Shown here piece by piece: positions 48,242 through 56,608 of a stretch of 64,000 bases of DNA. Position 1 is the first letter of the stretch, and every line of letters begins with the position of its first letter. The stretch is from Sphingobium boeckii (GTDB lineage Bacteria > Pseudomonadota > Alphaproteobacteria > Sphingomonadales > Sphingomonadaceae). The stretch covers positions 434,001 through 498,000 of the forward strand of contig NZ_JACIJC010000005.1 of assembly GCF_014199215.1 (NCBI RefSeq). Direction: 5' to 3'. Both the position numbers and the translations under genes were made by a program. Under the pieces are notes generated by a model that searched no databases, was not told the origin of the DNA, and was given only the letters and a program-made list of their open reading frames with translations.

Positions 48242-48510
48242 ACAACCCCACCCGCACGGTGCTGATCACCAACAAGCGCGGCCTGCACGCGCGCGCCAGC
48301 GCCAAATTCGTCACGCTCGCCAGTCAGCAGAGCGCCAATGTCGAAGTGGCGAAAGACGGCCAGCCCGTCACCGGCACATCGATCATGGGCCTGATGATGC
48401 TGGGTGCCGCCATGGGCGACAGCGTGACCATCAGCGCCACGGGCGACGGCGCGGAGAAAGCCGTGCAATTGCTGGCGGAACTGGTCGAATCCAAGTTCGG
48501 CGAGGAATGA
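48238..48510 (+). CDS. ptsH: Phosphocarrier protein HPr
   Basis: 90 residues. KRGLHARASAKFV carries His17, phosphorylated by enzyme I. Ser48 in GTSIMGLMMLGAA is the site expected for HprK. It passes phosphate to EIIA. Enzyme I is not in the window. It is the last gene of the chvI-chvG-hprK-rapZ-EIIA-HPr operon; a dispersed repeat follows. Confidence 0.96.
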   Translation: MNNPTRTVLITNKRGLHARASAKFVTLASQQSANVEVAKDGQPVTGTSIMGLMMLGAAMGDSVTISATGDGAEKAVQLLAELVESKFGEE

Positions 48511-48548
48511 GGCGCACCTGCGCTTGATCCGCCCGCCCGCACCCTTGT

Positions 48549-48640
48549 GTCATCCCCGCGAAAGCGGGAATCCCGCTTCTTCTGCTTACCCCGTTCGTTT
48601 CCAGACGAAGAAGCTGGATTCCCGCTTTCGCGGGAATGAC
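48549..48640. repeat. Inverted repeat (GTCATTCCCGCGAAAGCGGGA type)
   Basis: GTCATCCCCGCGAAAGCGGG at 48549-48568 is mirrored by CCCGCTTTCGCGGGAATGAC at 48621-48640, and the inner GCTTCTT / AAGAAGC also pair. Each arm is itself a small hairpin. Same family as 52865-52967 and the outer part of 12787-12908. Confidence 0.85.
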
Positions 48641-48659
48641 GAGGGGAGGAAGGCACATC

Positions 48660-49463
48660 ATGCCCCGTGAAATTACCGCTTTTTCCAACGAGACGGTCAA
48701 GCGCGTCCGCTCGCTGCGGGACAAGAAGCACCGCCGACGCGAGGGGCTGTTCCTCGCCGAAGGACTGCGCATCCTGACCGAGGCGGAAGAGGTCGGGCAT
48801 CTGCCGGAAATCCTGTTCTATGCCAAGGCCTCGGCCGAACATCCGATCGTCCAGCGCCTCACCGCGGCGGTGGAGGATATGGGTGGTGATGTGATCGAGA
48901 CGATTCCCGACATCCTGCACAAGCTTTCGGGCAAGGATAATCCGCAGACCGTGATCGGCGTCTATGCTGAACGGCTGACACCGCTCAAGGCGATCGACCG
49001 CAGCCTTGCGGACATCTGGATCGTGGCGCAATCCTTGCGCGATCCCGGCAACCTCGGCACCATCCTGCGCACCGGCGATGCCGTGGGCGCGGGCGGACTG
49101 ATCCTGATCGACGATTGCGTCGATCCATTTTCGGTGGAGGCGGTGCGCGCCAGCATGGGCGCGCTCTTCACGCAGAGCATCGTGCAAACGCGCTGGGAGG
49201 ATTTCGTCCCCTGGCTGCGCGAAGGCCCTGGGCAGTTGATCGGCACCAGCCTCAATACCGACACGGATTATCAGACACCGGTCTATGATCGCCCGGCCTT
49301 CATCATGGTCGGCAATGAAGCGCGCGGGTTGCCGCCCGAATATGAAGCCGAATGCGATTTGCTGGTGAAGATGCCGATGCGCGGGAAGGCGGATAGCCTC
49401 AACGCCGCGGTGGCCACCGCCGTGATGGCCTATGAGATATTGAACCAGCATCGCCGCGCATGA
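48660..49463 (+). CDS. TrmH/SpoU-family RNA 2'-O-methyltransferase
   Basis: 267 residues from ATG 48660, with GGAGGAAGG about seven bases upstream. Small N-terminal substrate-binding domain (VKRVRSLRDKKHRRREGLFLAEG) and C-terminal SPOUT knot with the three SpoU motifs: DPGNLGTILRTGDAVGAGG, PAFIMVGNEARGLP and DSLNAAVATAVMAYEI. It methylates a ribose in rRNA or tRNA; the target cannot be told from sequence. Confidence 0.92.
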   Translation: MPREITAFSNETVKRVRSLRDKKHRRREGLFLAEGLRILTEAEEVGHLPEILFYAKASAEHPIVQRLTAAVEDMGGDVIETIPDILHKLSGKDNPQTVIGVYAERLTPLKAIDRSLADIWIVAQSLRDPGNLGTILRTGDAVGAGGLILIDDCVDPFSVEAVRASMGALFTQSIVQTRWEDFVPWLREGPGQLIGTSLNTDTDYQTPVYDRPAFIMVGNEARGLPPEYEAECDLLVKMPMRGKADSLNAAVATAVMAYEILNQHRRA

Positions 49464-49502
49464 CCGCGCGGAACTTCTGCGCTGCTTCATTGTTCAACCG
49501 AT

Positions 49503-49958
49503 ATGAAAAAACTGGCTCCGCTTGCGCTGGCAGCGCTGATCTCCGGCTGCACGATCATTCCGCAAGGTGATGGTCCCCCGCCCCGCACGCCCGTTGAAGA
49601 GCCAGTGACCTTGCCCGGTGCCTCGCCCGTCTCGATCGACGGCACCCAATGGTCGATCGAAAGCGTGGGCGGCATCGCCATCGTCGGTGACACCCCGCCC
49701 CTGGTGACCTTCTCCGATGGGCGTATCGCCGGCAGCAGCGGCTGCAACCGCTTTTCCGGCACCTACGATCTGAACGCAACCGCCATCACCTTCGGCCCGA
49801 TCGCCGCAACGAAGATGGCCTGCCCTGGCCCGGTGATGGCGCAGGAGACGCGGCTGTTCGGTCTGCTGACCGGCACGCTCGGCATGGCGTTTCGCGATGA
49901 AGGCATGATTCTCATCCTCACGGCGGCCAATGGCCAGACGGTGATGCTGAGCCGTTAG
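49503..49958 (+). CDS. META-domain (HslJ-like) lipoprotein
   Basis: 151 residues. Lipoprotein signal MKKLAPLALAALISGC, Cys16 lipidated. After a Pro-rich linker comes one META domain (IDGTQWSIESVGG...VTFSDGRIAGSSGCNRFSGTYDLNATAITFGPIAATKMACPGPVMAQE), with the conserved GCNR and MACP. HslJ-like proteins are envelope proteins tied to heat or novobiocin tolerance in E. coli; the role here is unknown. Confidence 0.9.
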   Translation: MKKLAPLALAALISGCTIIPQGDGPPPRTPVEEPVTLPGASPVSIDGTQWSIESVGGIAIVGDTPPLVTFSDGRIAGSSGCNRFSGTYDLNATAITFGPIAATKMACPGPVMAQETRLFGLLTGTLGMAFRDEGMILILTAANGQTVMLSR

Positions 49959-50008
49959 ACCAGCGCTAAAATCCCGCTCATTAGAGCGTGATGACATTAC
50001 CTGGCTCC

Positions 50009-50087
50009 GTCATAGCGAGGAGCGCAGCGACGCGGCAATCCAAGGTGGCATAACCGCTCTGGATGGATTCGCTACGCTCGCAATGAC
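50009..50087. repeat. Imperfect inverted repeat (GTCATNGCGAGCG type)
   Basis: The left end GTCATAGCGAGGAGCGCAGC and the right end (50060-50087) reading GATTCGCTACGCTCGCAATGAC are near complements. A third repeat type distinct from those above, in the 254-base gap between the META gene and rmuC. Confidence 0.75.
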
Positions 50088-50120
50088 AGGTTGGATCGAC
50101 CTCAAGTTATCGCGCATAAG

Positions 50121-50196
50121 TCCGTCTGTCCCGCGCGTAGTCGAGGGATGTGTCATCTGCAAAGTGCGTGTCTCGACTTCGCTCGACATGCGCGGA
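50121..50196. repeat. Imperfect inverted repeat followed by a T-run
   Basis: Left arm 50121-50147 and right arm 50168-50196 match the GTCCCGAGCG / CTCGACTTCGCTCG family with several mismatches. GGATTTTTTTG follows the right arm, so this copy could stop transcription coming from the META gene. Confidence 0.7.
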
Positions 50197-50212
50197 TTTT
50201 TTTGAAATCCTT

Positions 50213-51634
50213 TTATTCCGCCGCCTCGTCGCGCGTTTCCAACAAAGCCGGTGCGTCGCCCAGCCTTGCCAAAGTCTCCACCGGCGACACATCATCCAGC
50301 GCGCGCGCGCCCGTTTCGATATTCAAATCGCGAAACTTGCGCCCGGTGGACACCAGGCGCCCGTTGAAGCTGGTGGTCGCCTTGTTGAAATGGGAGACGG
50401 CGCTGTTCAGGCCTGAGCCCACCCGACCCAGATCCTCGCCCACCTTGGCCAGACGATCATACAATTCCTTGCCCAATTCGCCGATCTGCCGGGCCTCTTT
50501 CGCCAGTTTCTCCTGCCGCCACACCGCCGAGACGGTGCGCGCAATGGCGATGAGATTGGTCGGAGTCGCCAGCAACACGCGCTTTTCGAATGCGAAATCC
50601 CAGAGCGTCGGATCATGTTCAAGCGCGGCGGACAGAAAATGTTCGCCCGGCACGAACATGATCACATAATCAGGGGCATCCGCGAACTGGCTCCAATAGG
50701 CTTTATTGCCCAGCGCATTCACATGCGCGCGCATCGCGGCGGCATGACGGCCCAGCCCGATGTTGCGCTCAGCTTCCTCAACCGCGCCAAAGGCATCCTG
50801 ATAGGCGTTGAGCGACACTTTGGCGTCGATCACCAGCGCGCGCCCGCCGGGAACGCGAACGATCGCATCCGGCCGCAACCGGCCCTCCTCGCCTTCCACG
50901 CTCACTTCGGTCTGGAAATCCGCATGTTCGGACAGGCCACAGGTTTCCAGCACGTTCTTCAACTGCTGCTCACCCCAGCGGCCGCGCGATTTGGGCGCAT
51001 TGCGCAGCGAATTGACGAGCTTGGCGGCTTCGCTGCTCACCTTCTCCTGGCCGATCCGCATCTGCTCGATCTGACCCTTCAATTCACCAAAGGCATCGCG
51101 GCGCGCTTCCTCCACCTTTTCCACGCCTTTTTCATAGCGTTCGAGCCGTTCGGTCACGGGCTGGAGCAAGGCCTTCAGCCCCTGCCCCGCAGTCTCCTCC
51201 GATTGCTTGAACCGCGCGTCGGCGCGTTCCAGAAACTGCTTTTGCGCATCCTCCAAAATCTTCGCGCCCACCGCGGTGAATTGCGACGAGAGCGATTCCT
51301 TGGCCTCCACCAGCGCCTTGATCTGTTCCTGAAACCCGCGCTCCCGCGTTTCCAATTCTGCGCGCAGACCCGCAGCCTCCGCCCCAAGGCTGGCCAGCGA
51401 TTCGCGCAACGCCGGCACGTCGCGCGCGCGCTCCTCCATCATGGCCAGATCGCTGATGGCCTGGCGAAACCGGTCCAATTGCTGATCACGCTCGGCGCGT
51501 GCTGCGGCGGCCCCGCGTCCACCGAGAAACCAGCCGAGCCCGATTCCGCCCAGAAGCGCAAGGATCAGGATGATGAGGACGGACGGTTCGATAGCGGCTC
51601 TCCCAAACGGAACATTCGGGGAACTTTTGCCCAC
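50213..51634 (-). CDS. rmuC: DNA recombination protein RmuC
   Basis: About 473 residues from a GTG start (VGKSSPNVPFG); the start is uncertain because no clear ribosome binding site is visible. One membrane segment (PSVLIILILALLGGIGLGWFLGG), a long coiled coil (about 40-200), then the nuclease-like domain with APKSRGRWGEQQLKNVLE and ALVIDAKVSLNAY (PD-(D/E)XK residues). It limits DNA inversions and rearrangements. Downstream of def on the same strand. Confidence 0.92.
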   Translation of the reverse strand: MGKSSPNVPFGRAAIEPSVLIILILALLGGIGLGWFLGGRGAAAARAERDQQLDRFRQAISDLAMMEERARDVPALRESLASLGAEAAGLRAELETRERGFQEQIKALVEAKESLSSQFTAVGAKILEDAQKQFLERADARFKQSEETAGQGLKALLQPVTERLERYEKGVEKVEEARRDAFGELKGQIEQMRIGQEKVSSEAAKLVNSLRNAPKSRGRWGEQQLKNVLETCGLSEHADFQTEVSVEGEEGRLRPDAIVRVPGGRALVIDAKVSLNAYQDAFGAVEEAERNIGLGRHAAAMRAHVNALGNKAYWSQFADAPDYVIMFVPGEHFLSAALEHDPTLWDFAFEKRVLLATPTNLIAIARTVSAVWRQEKLAKEARQIGELGKELYDRLAKVGEDLGRVGSGLNSAVSHFNKATTSFNGRLVSTGRKFRDLNIETGARALDDVSPVETLARLGDAPALLETRDEAAE

Positions 51635-51678
51635 TCGGCGTCGCTTTGGCAAGGCACGTTATGGGGCAAGACGCCCCC

Positions 51679-52215
51679 TCATGCCGCGCGCGCGCGTTCC
51701 TTGTGCATCTTGGCGATCTTTTTCAGGATCATGTCCTTCTTCAGGCGCGACAGATGATCGATGAAGAGAATGCCCTCCAGATGATCCATCTCATGCTGGA
51801 GGCAGGTCGCCAGCATTCCGTCGATCCGTTCCTCATGCGGCTTGCCGTCATAGTCCAGCCAGCGCGCGGTGAAAGCGGCGGGGCGCTCCACATCGGCATA
51901 TTGATCGGGAACCGAAAGACAGCCCTCGCTATAGACTGTCATCTCGTCGGAAGGATCGAGGATTTCCGGGTTGATGAACACCAGCGGCTTGCGCACCACG
52001 GGGCCGTCTTCCTCTTCCGGCTCCTGCAGATCGATCACCAGTACGCGCTTGGCCACGCCCACCTGGATCGCCGCGAGACCAATGCCCGGTGCGTCATACA
52101 TGGTATCGAACATGTCATCGATCAGCTTGCGCAGATCATCGTCCACCTTATCGACGGGGGTGGATATCACGCGGAGCCGGGGATCCGGCGTTTCGATAAT
52201 GGGAAGGATGGCCAT
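51679..52215 (-). CDS. def: Peptide deformylase
   Basis: 178 residues. Removes formyl from nascent N-terminal Met. All three motifs are intact: GIGLAAIQV (44-52), EGCLS with metal ligand Cys99, and HEMDH with His141, Glu142 and His145. It follows recR by 31 bases. Its usual partner fmt is close by but on the other strand. Confidence 0.97.
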   Translation of the reverse strand: MAILPIIETPDPRLRVISTPVDKVDDDLRKLIDDMFDTMYDAPGIGLAAIQVGVAKRVLVIDLQEPEEEDGPVVRKPLVFINPEILDPSDEMTVYSEGCLSVPDQYADVERPAAFTARWLDYDGKPHEERIDGMLATCLQHEMDHLEGILFIDHLSRLKKDMILKKIAKMHKERARAA

Positions 52216-52246
52216 GCACCCTAATTAACGCCGGCCGGCCGATTTT

Positions 52247-52843
52247 TCAAGATACGGGGCGGCGTGCGCGCAGCGCCTGCGCCAGCGTGCCCTCATCGAG
52301 ATAATCCAGCTCGCCGCCTACGGGAAGGCCGTGCGCTAATTGCGTGATCCGCACCGGGAAACGCTCGATCCGCTCGGCGATATAATGCGCGGTGGTCTGC
52401 CCCTCCAGCGTGGCGTTCATCGCGAGCACCACCTCGTCAATGCCGCCCACCTCGATCCGGCGAACGAGCGTATCGATTCCCAGATCTTCGGGCCGTATGC
52501 CCTCAAGCGCTGAAAGCCGCCCGCCCAGCACATGGAATTTTCCGGGGAAAAGCCGGGACCGATCCAGCGCCCAAAGGTCGGACACCTCCTCCACCACGCA
52601 CAACGCCCGCGCGTCGCGGCGCGGATCGACACAGATGCCGCACGGGTTGATGGTATCGACATTGCCGCAGATCGCGCAGGATTCGAGCCGCTCATTGACG
52701 GCTTCGAGCGCGCGCAGCAGCGGCCCCATCGCCCCTTCCCTCTTCTTCAACAGATGCAACACGGCCCGCCGTGCGGATCGCGGGCCAAGACCCGGAAGCC
52801 GTGCCAGCGCCTGTGTGAGGGTTTCGATTTCGTGCGATGCCAT
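52247..52843 (-). CDS. recR: Recombination mediator RecR
   Basis: 198 residues. Helix-hairpin-helix ([19 protein letters not shown]), zinc finger with C56, C59, C68 and C71, and a Toprim domain ([16 protein letters not shown]...[14 protein letters not shown]). It works with RecO to load RecA on gapped DNA. Followed by def and rmuC; divergent from fmt, with a palindromic repeat between. Confidence 0.97.
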   Translation of the reverse strand: MASHEIETLTQALARLPGLGPRSARRAVLHLLKKREGAMGPLLRALEAVNERLESCAICGNVDTINPCGICVDPRRDARALCVVEEVSDLWALDRSRLFPGKFHVLGGRLSALEGIRPEDLGIDTLVRRIEVGGIDEVVLAMNATLEGQTTAHYIAERIERFPVRITQLAHGLPVGGELDYLDEGTLAQALRARRPVS

Positions 52844-52864
52844 AGCTCGTCACATAAGCACCCT

Positions 52865-52967
52865 GTCATTCCCGCGAAAGCGGGAAACGCTAGTACGGCG
52901 CAGCCAATCCCGCTTCTTCTTCGGATGATGCAAGGAAAAGCTGGATTCCCGCGTGCGCGGGACTGAC
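52865..52967. repeat. Inverted repeat between recR and fmt
   Basis: Left end GTCATTCCCGCGAAAGCGGG and right end TTCCCGCGTGCGCGGGACTG, with inner CCCGCTTCTT. Third copy of the GTCATTCC...GGAATGAC family. It occupies the divergent promoter region of recR and fmt. Confidence 0.8.
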
Positions 52968-53020
52968 AGATGAGAGGCGAAGGACTTGATCTCCACGGCC
53001 AAGCAGCCGAGAGAGCCGCC

Positions 53021-53926
53021 ATGCGCATTGCCTTCATGGGAACCCCTGATTTCGCCGTCCCCACGCTCGACGCTCTCGTGGCGGCGGGCCATGAGGTCGC
53101 GGCGGTTTACAGTCAGCCGCCTCGCCCTGCAGGCCGTGGCAAGGCGTTGCGACCCTCGCCCGTCCATGCCCGCGCCGACGCGCTGGGGATTGCCGTCATG
53201 ACGCCGGCCTCTCTCAAGTCGCCGGAAGAGCAGGATAAATTCGCGGCGCTCGCTCTCGATGTTGCCATTGTAGCGGCTTATGGTCTCATTCTGCCACGCG
53301 CGATCCTCGCTGCGCCAATGCAGGGTTGCCTCAATGTGCACGCCTCGCTCCTGCCGCGCTGGCGGGGTGCCGCGCCGATCCACCGCGCGATACTGGCGGG
53401 CGACGCCAGAACCGGCGTCACGATCATGGGGATGGAGGCCGGACTGGATACAGGGCCGATGCTGGCGACGGTTGAAACCGATGTGGACGGCAAGACGGCG
53501 GGTGCTTTGACGGCCGAACTGGCCGCCAAGGGTGCGGCGCTGATGGTGCAGGTTTTGGCCGATCTCTCTGCTTATCCACCCCTCGCCCAACCTGAAACGG
53601 GCGTCACTTATGCCGCAAAGATCGACAAGGCCGAGGCCCGGCTGGATTTTACCGCAGACGCCGTGGCTGCAGAGCGTCAGGTGCGCGCCTTTAATCCGGC
53701 ACCGGGTGCGTTTTTCGAACTGAATGGCGAACGTATCCGCATCCTTGCCGCCGATGTCGAAACCGGATCGGGCGATGCCGGCACGGTGGTCGACAATCAC
53801 CTGGGCATTGCCTGCGGTGTCGGCCTCCTCCGCCCCACGCTGGTTCAGCGCGCCGGCAAGGGCGCGATGCCCGTCGCCGATCTCCTGCGCGGCTACGCCA
53901 TTCCCGCCGGCACCCGCCTCGCATGA
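53021..53926 (+). CDS. fmt: Methionyl-tRNA formyltransferase
   Basis: 301 residues from [21 protein letters not shown] lies six to seven bases upstream. It formylates initiator Met-tRNA with 10-formyl-THF. Formyltransferase core with [24 protein letters not shown] (catalytic Asn and His) and GLDTGPML (catalytic Asp), then the C-terminal OB-like tRNA-binding domain with [14 protein letters not shown]. It overlaps truA by four bases. Confidence 0.97.
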   Translation: MRIAFMGTPDFAVPTLDALVAAGHEVAAVYSQPPRPAGRGKALRPSPVHARADALGIAVMTPASLKSPEEQDKFAALALDVAIVAAYGLILPRAILAAPMQGCLNVHASLLPRWRGAAPIHRAILAGDARTGVTIMGMEAGLDTGPMLATVETDVDGKTAGALTAELAAKGAALMVQVLADLSAYPPLAQPETGVTYAAKIDKAEARLDFTADAVAAERQVRAFNPAPGAFFELNGERIRILAADVETGSGDAGTVVDNHLGIACGVGLLRPTLVQRAGKGAMPVADLLRGYAIPAGTRLA

Positions 53927-54666
53927 CCCGCTTTGCGCTCACCGTGGAATTTGACGGCCGCCCCTTCATGGGATGGCAGCGGCAGGCGCATGGGCCGAGC
54001 GTGCAGCAGGCAATCGAGACCGCCGCCAAATTGGTCACGGGCGAAGATGTGATCGTCAACGCCGCCGGGCGCACCGACGCAGGCGTCCACGGCCTCGCGA
54101 TGCGCGCCCATCTGGACATTGAAAAGTCGCTGACGCCCTTCCGCCTGATGGAGGCATTGAACGCCTGCGTCCGTCCCCATCCGGTGGCCATCCTGGCGTG
54201 CGAGATCGTGCCGGATGACTGGCACGCGCGCTTTTCCTGCATCGGCCGCCGCTATCTCTATCGCATCGTCAACCGCCGCGCGCCGCTGACGCTGGAGGCC
54301 GGTCGCGCCTGGCGGATTCCGGCCGAACTGGATGCCGACGCCATGCACGACGCGGCCGCGGTGCTGGTGGGTCTGCATGATTTCACCACCTTTCGCTCCG
54401 CCCATTGCCAGTCCGCCAGCCCGGTCAAGACACTCGACCGGCTGGATGTGGTCCGCAGCGGCGATCGGATCGAGATCCACGCCGCGGCGCGGTCATTCCT
54501 GCATCATCAGGTGCGTTCGATGGTCGGTTGCCTGGCGCTGGTCGGCGAAGGCAAATGGAGCGCGGATGATCTTGAGGATGCGCTGGAGGCCCGGGACCGT
54601 GCGGCCCTGGGCTTCAACGCCCCGCCGGACGGGCTGTATTTCGCACGGGCTGTCTATCCGGATTGA
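53923..54666 (+). CDS. truA: tRNA pseudouridine synthase A
   Basis: 247 residues. Makes pseudouridine at tRNA positions 38-40. Catalytic Asp52 in [10 protein letters not shown]; other marks are [28 protein letters not shown] and [23 protein letters not shown] overlap with fmt. Convergent with the amidotransferase gene after a 30-base gap. Confidence 0.97.
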   Translation: MTRFALTVEFDGRPFMGWQRQAHGPSVQQAIETAAKLVTGEDVIVNAAGRTDAGVHGLAMRAHLDIEKSLTPFRLMEALNACVRPHPVAILACEIVPDDWHARFSCIGRRYLYRIVNRRAPLTLEAGRAWRIPAELDADAMHDAAAVLVGLHDFTTFRSAHCQSASPVKTLDRLDVVRSGDRIEIHAAARSFLHHQVRSMVGCLALVGEGKWSADDLEDALEARDRAALGFNAPPDGLYFARAVYPD

Positions 54667-54696
54667 TACCACCCGCGCTCAAACGGCTCTGGAGGA

Positions 54697-56598
54697 TTAC
54701 CGCCCCAAACCGAACAGCTTTCCCAGTGACCCGTCCAGCATCATGAGCTGCCACAATAGCCGACCGTGATCGCGCCGCCCGCTTTTATGCGCCGCGGCCA
54801 CGCCTTCCAGCGCGACCATATCGAACCAGCCCGATTCGGCCAGCGCGGCGCTGCGGGATATCCGCTCGGCTTCGCCCGCCAGCGGCCCGCGAAACCAGGC
54901 GCTGATCGGCGTCACGAACCCCATTTTCGGGCGATACAGCACCTCGTCGGGAAGATAGCGCGCCATGGCCTTTTTCATCAGCCATTTGCCCTCGCCACCG
55001 CGCAGCCGTAAATTCACCGGCAAGGACGCGGCGAACTGGATCAGCCGGTGATCGAGCCAAGGTTCGCGCGCCTCCAGACCAACAGCCATGCTCATCCGGT
55101 CTACCTTGGTGAGGATGTCGCCCGGCAGCCAGATCTTCAGATCGGCATATTGCGCGCGGTCCAGCGCATCGCGCCCGGGCGCGCCGCGCATGATTTCCAC
55201 ATAGCGCGCCTCCGCCCGGTGCCCGCGGAGTTCGCGGGGCACGTCAGCGCTGAACAGCCGCGCGCGCATCTCGGGCGGCGTGACGCCCACGGCGCGGGCG
55301 TAAGCCTCCTCGCCCGAAAGGCCCAAAGCCTGCAATGTCGCCTTGGCGCGCAGCGGGCGTGGTGCCCAGTCAGCCTTGGGATAGAATTTGCCCAGCGCGC
55401 CGAACAGCAGTTCGCGCACGGCGGCGGGGATGAACCCGCGCACCCGTTCCTCCCCCTGCTGAAAGGCATAGCGGCGATAGCCGGCGAAGGCCTCGTCCGC
55501 GCCATCGCCGGACAGCGCCACGGTCACGCTCTCGCGCGCCAGTTGACACACCCGATAGGTGGGCAGGGCCGAGGCGTCGGCAAAGGGCTCGTCGAACGCA
55601 TCCACAAGCGTATCGATCAGCGCATAATCATCCACCGCCACGGCCCGCTTGCGATGATCGGTGGCGAAGCGCTGTGCCACCAGATCAGCGTAACGAGATT
55701 CGTCCAGATCACTCTGGTCGAATCCGATCGAACAGGTCTTCACCGCGCGGCTGCTCGCCTCCGCCATCAGCGCGACCACAGCCGAACTATCGACCCCGCC
55801 CGAAAGAAATGCGCCCAGCGGCACATCCGAGACCATGCGTGAAGTCACCGCCGCGCGCATCCGCTCAACCAATTCCTCTTCGAGCGCCTTTTGCGATCCC
55901 TCGGCGCGCAGCCCGAAATCGACGTCCCACCAGCGCACCGGCCGCACCATCGCCTTGCCACGCGTGATCAGCAGATAATGGCCGGCCGCCAATTTCTCCA
56001 CGCCTGAAACGATACAGGCATCATCGGGCACATAGCCGAACGCCATATAATCCTCGATCGCGCGCAGATCAGGCGCGCGGCGCAGGGCAGGATCGACCAG
56101 CAGACCTTTCAGTTCGGAGGCGAAAGCCAGGCTGTCATCGGAGAGCCGCGCATAATGCAGCGGCTTTACACCCAGCCTGTCACGCGCCAGGAACAGGCTC
56201 TGCTTGTGCGCATCGAACAGCGCGAAGGCGAACATGCCGTGAAAACGGCTGAGGCAATCCACGCCCCATTGCCGCCAGCCATGCAGGATGACCTCGGTAT
56301 CGCTGTGCGTGCGGAAGACATGGCCCAGTCGCTCAAGCTCGGCGCGCACCTCGGCGAAATTATAGACCTCGCCATTGTAGCTGATCGCGATCCGCCCATC
56401 CGCGCTCACCATTGGCTGCGCGCCACCGCCCAGATCGATCACCGACAGCCGCCGATGCCCCAGCCCCACGCCTGGCGCGGTCCATACGCCCGATCCATCC
56501 GGCCCGCGATGCGCCAGCACATCGCTCATCGCCGCCACCCGTGCGGGATCGACGGGCTTTGGCGTGTTCAGATGAAAGATGCCCGCAATGCCGCACAT
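54697..56598 (-). CDS. XrtA-associated glutamine amidotransferase (asparagine synthase-like)
   Basis: 633 residues from MCGIAGIF; Cys2 is the glutaminase nucleophile. N-terminal Ntn domain (about 1-210, with HRGPDGSG and YNGEVYNFAE) and C-terminal synthetase domain with the PP-loop LSGGVDSS and ALSGDGADEAFAGY. Homologues in exosortase A loci are thought to amidate a sugar or lipid precursor of the exopolysaccharide rather than make asparagine. It starts 10 bases after the xrtA stop and ends the operon. Confidence 0.9.
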   Translation of the reverse strand: MCGIAGIFHLNTPKPVDPARVAAMSDVLAHRGPDGSGVWTAPGVGLGHRRLSVIDLGGGAQPMVSADGRIAISYNGEVYNFAEVRAELERLGHVFRTHSDTEVILHGWRQWGVDCLSRFHGMFAFALFDAHKQSLFLARDRLGVKPLHYARLSDDSLAFASELKGLLVDPALRRAPDLRAIEDYMAFGYVPDDACIVSGVEKLAAGHYLLITRGKAMVRPVRWWDVDFGLRAEGSQKALEEELVERMRAAVTSRMVSDVPLGAFLSGGVDSSAVVALMAEASSRAVKTCSIGFDQSDLDESRYADLVAQRFATDHRKRAVAVDDYALIDTLVDAFDEPFADASALPTYRVCQLARESVTVALSGDGADEAFAGYRRYAFQQGEERVRGFIPAAVRELLFGALGKFYPKADWAPRPLRAKATLQALGLSGEEAYARAVGVTPPEMRARLFSADVPRELRGHRAEARYVEIMRGAPGRDALDRAQYADLKIWLPGDILTKVDRMSMAVGLEAREPWLDHRLIQFAASLPVNLRLRGGEGKWLMKKAMARYLPDEVLYRPKMGFVTPISAWFRGPLAGEAERISRSAALAESGWFDMVALEGVAAAHKSGRRDHGRLLWQLMMLDGSLGKLFGLGR

Positions 56599-56608
56599 GA
56601 AGGACGCC

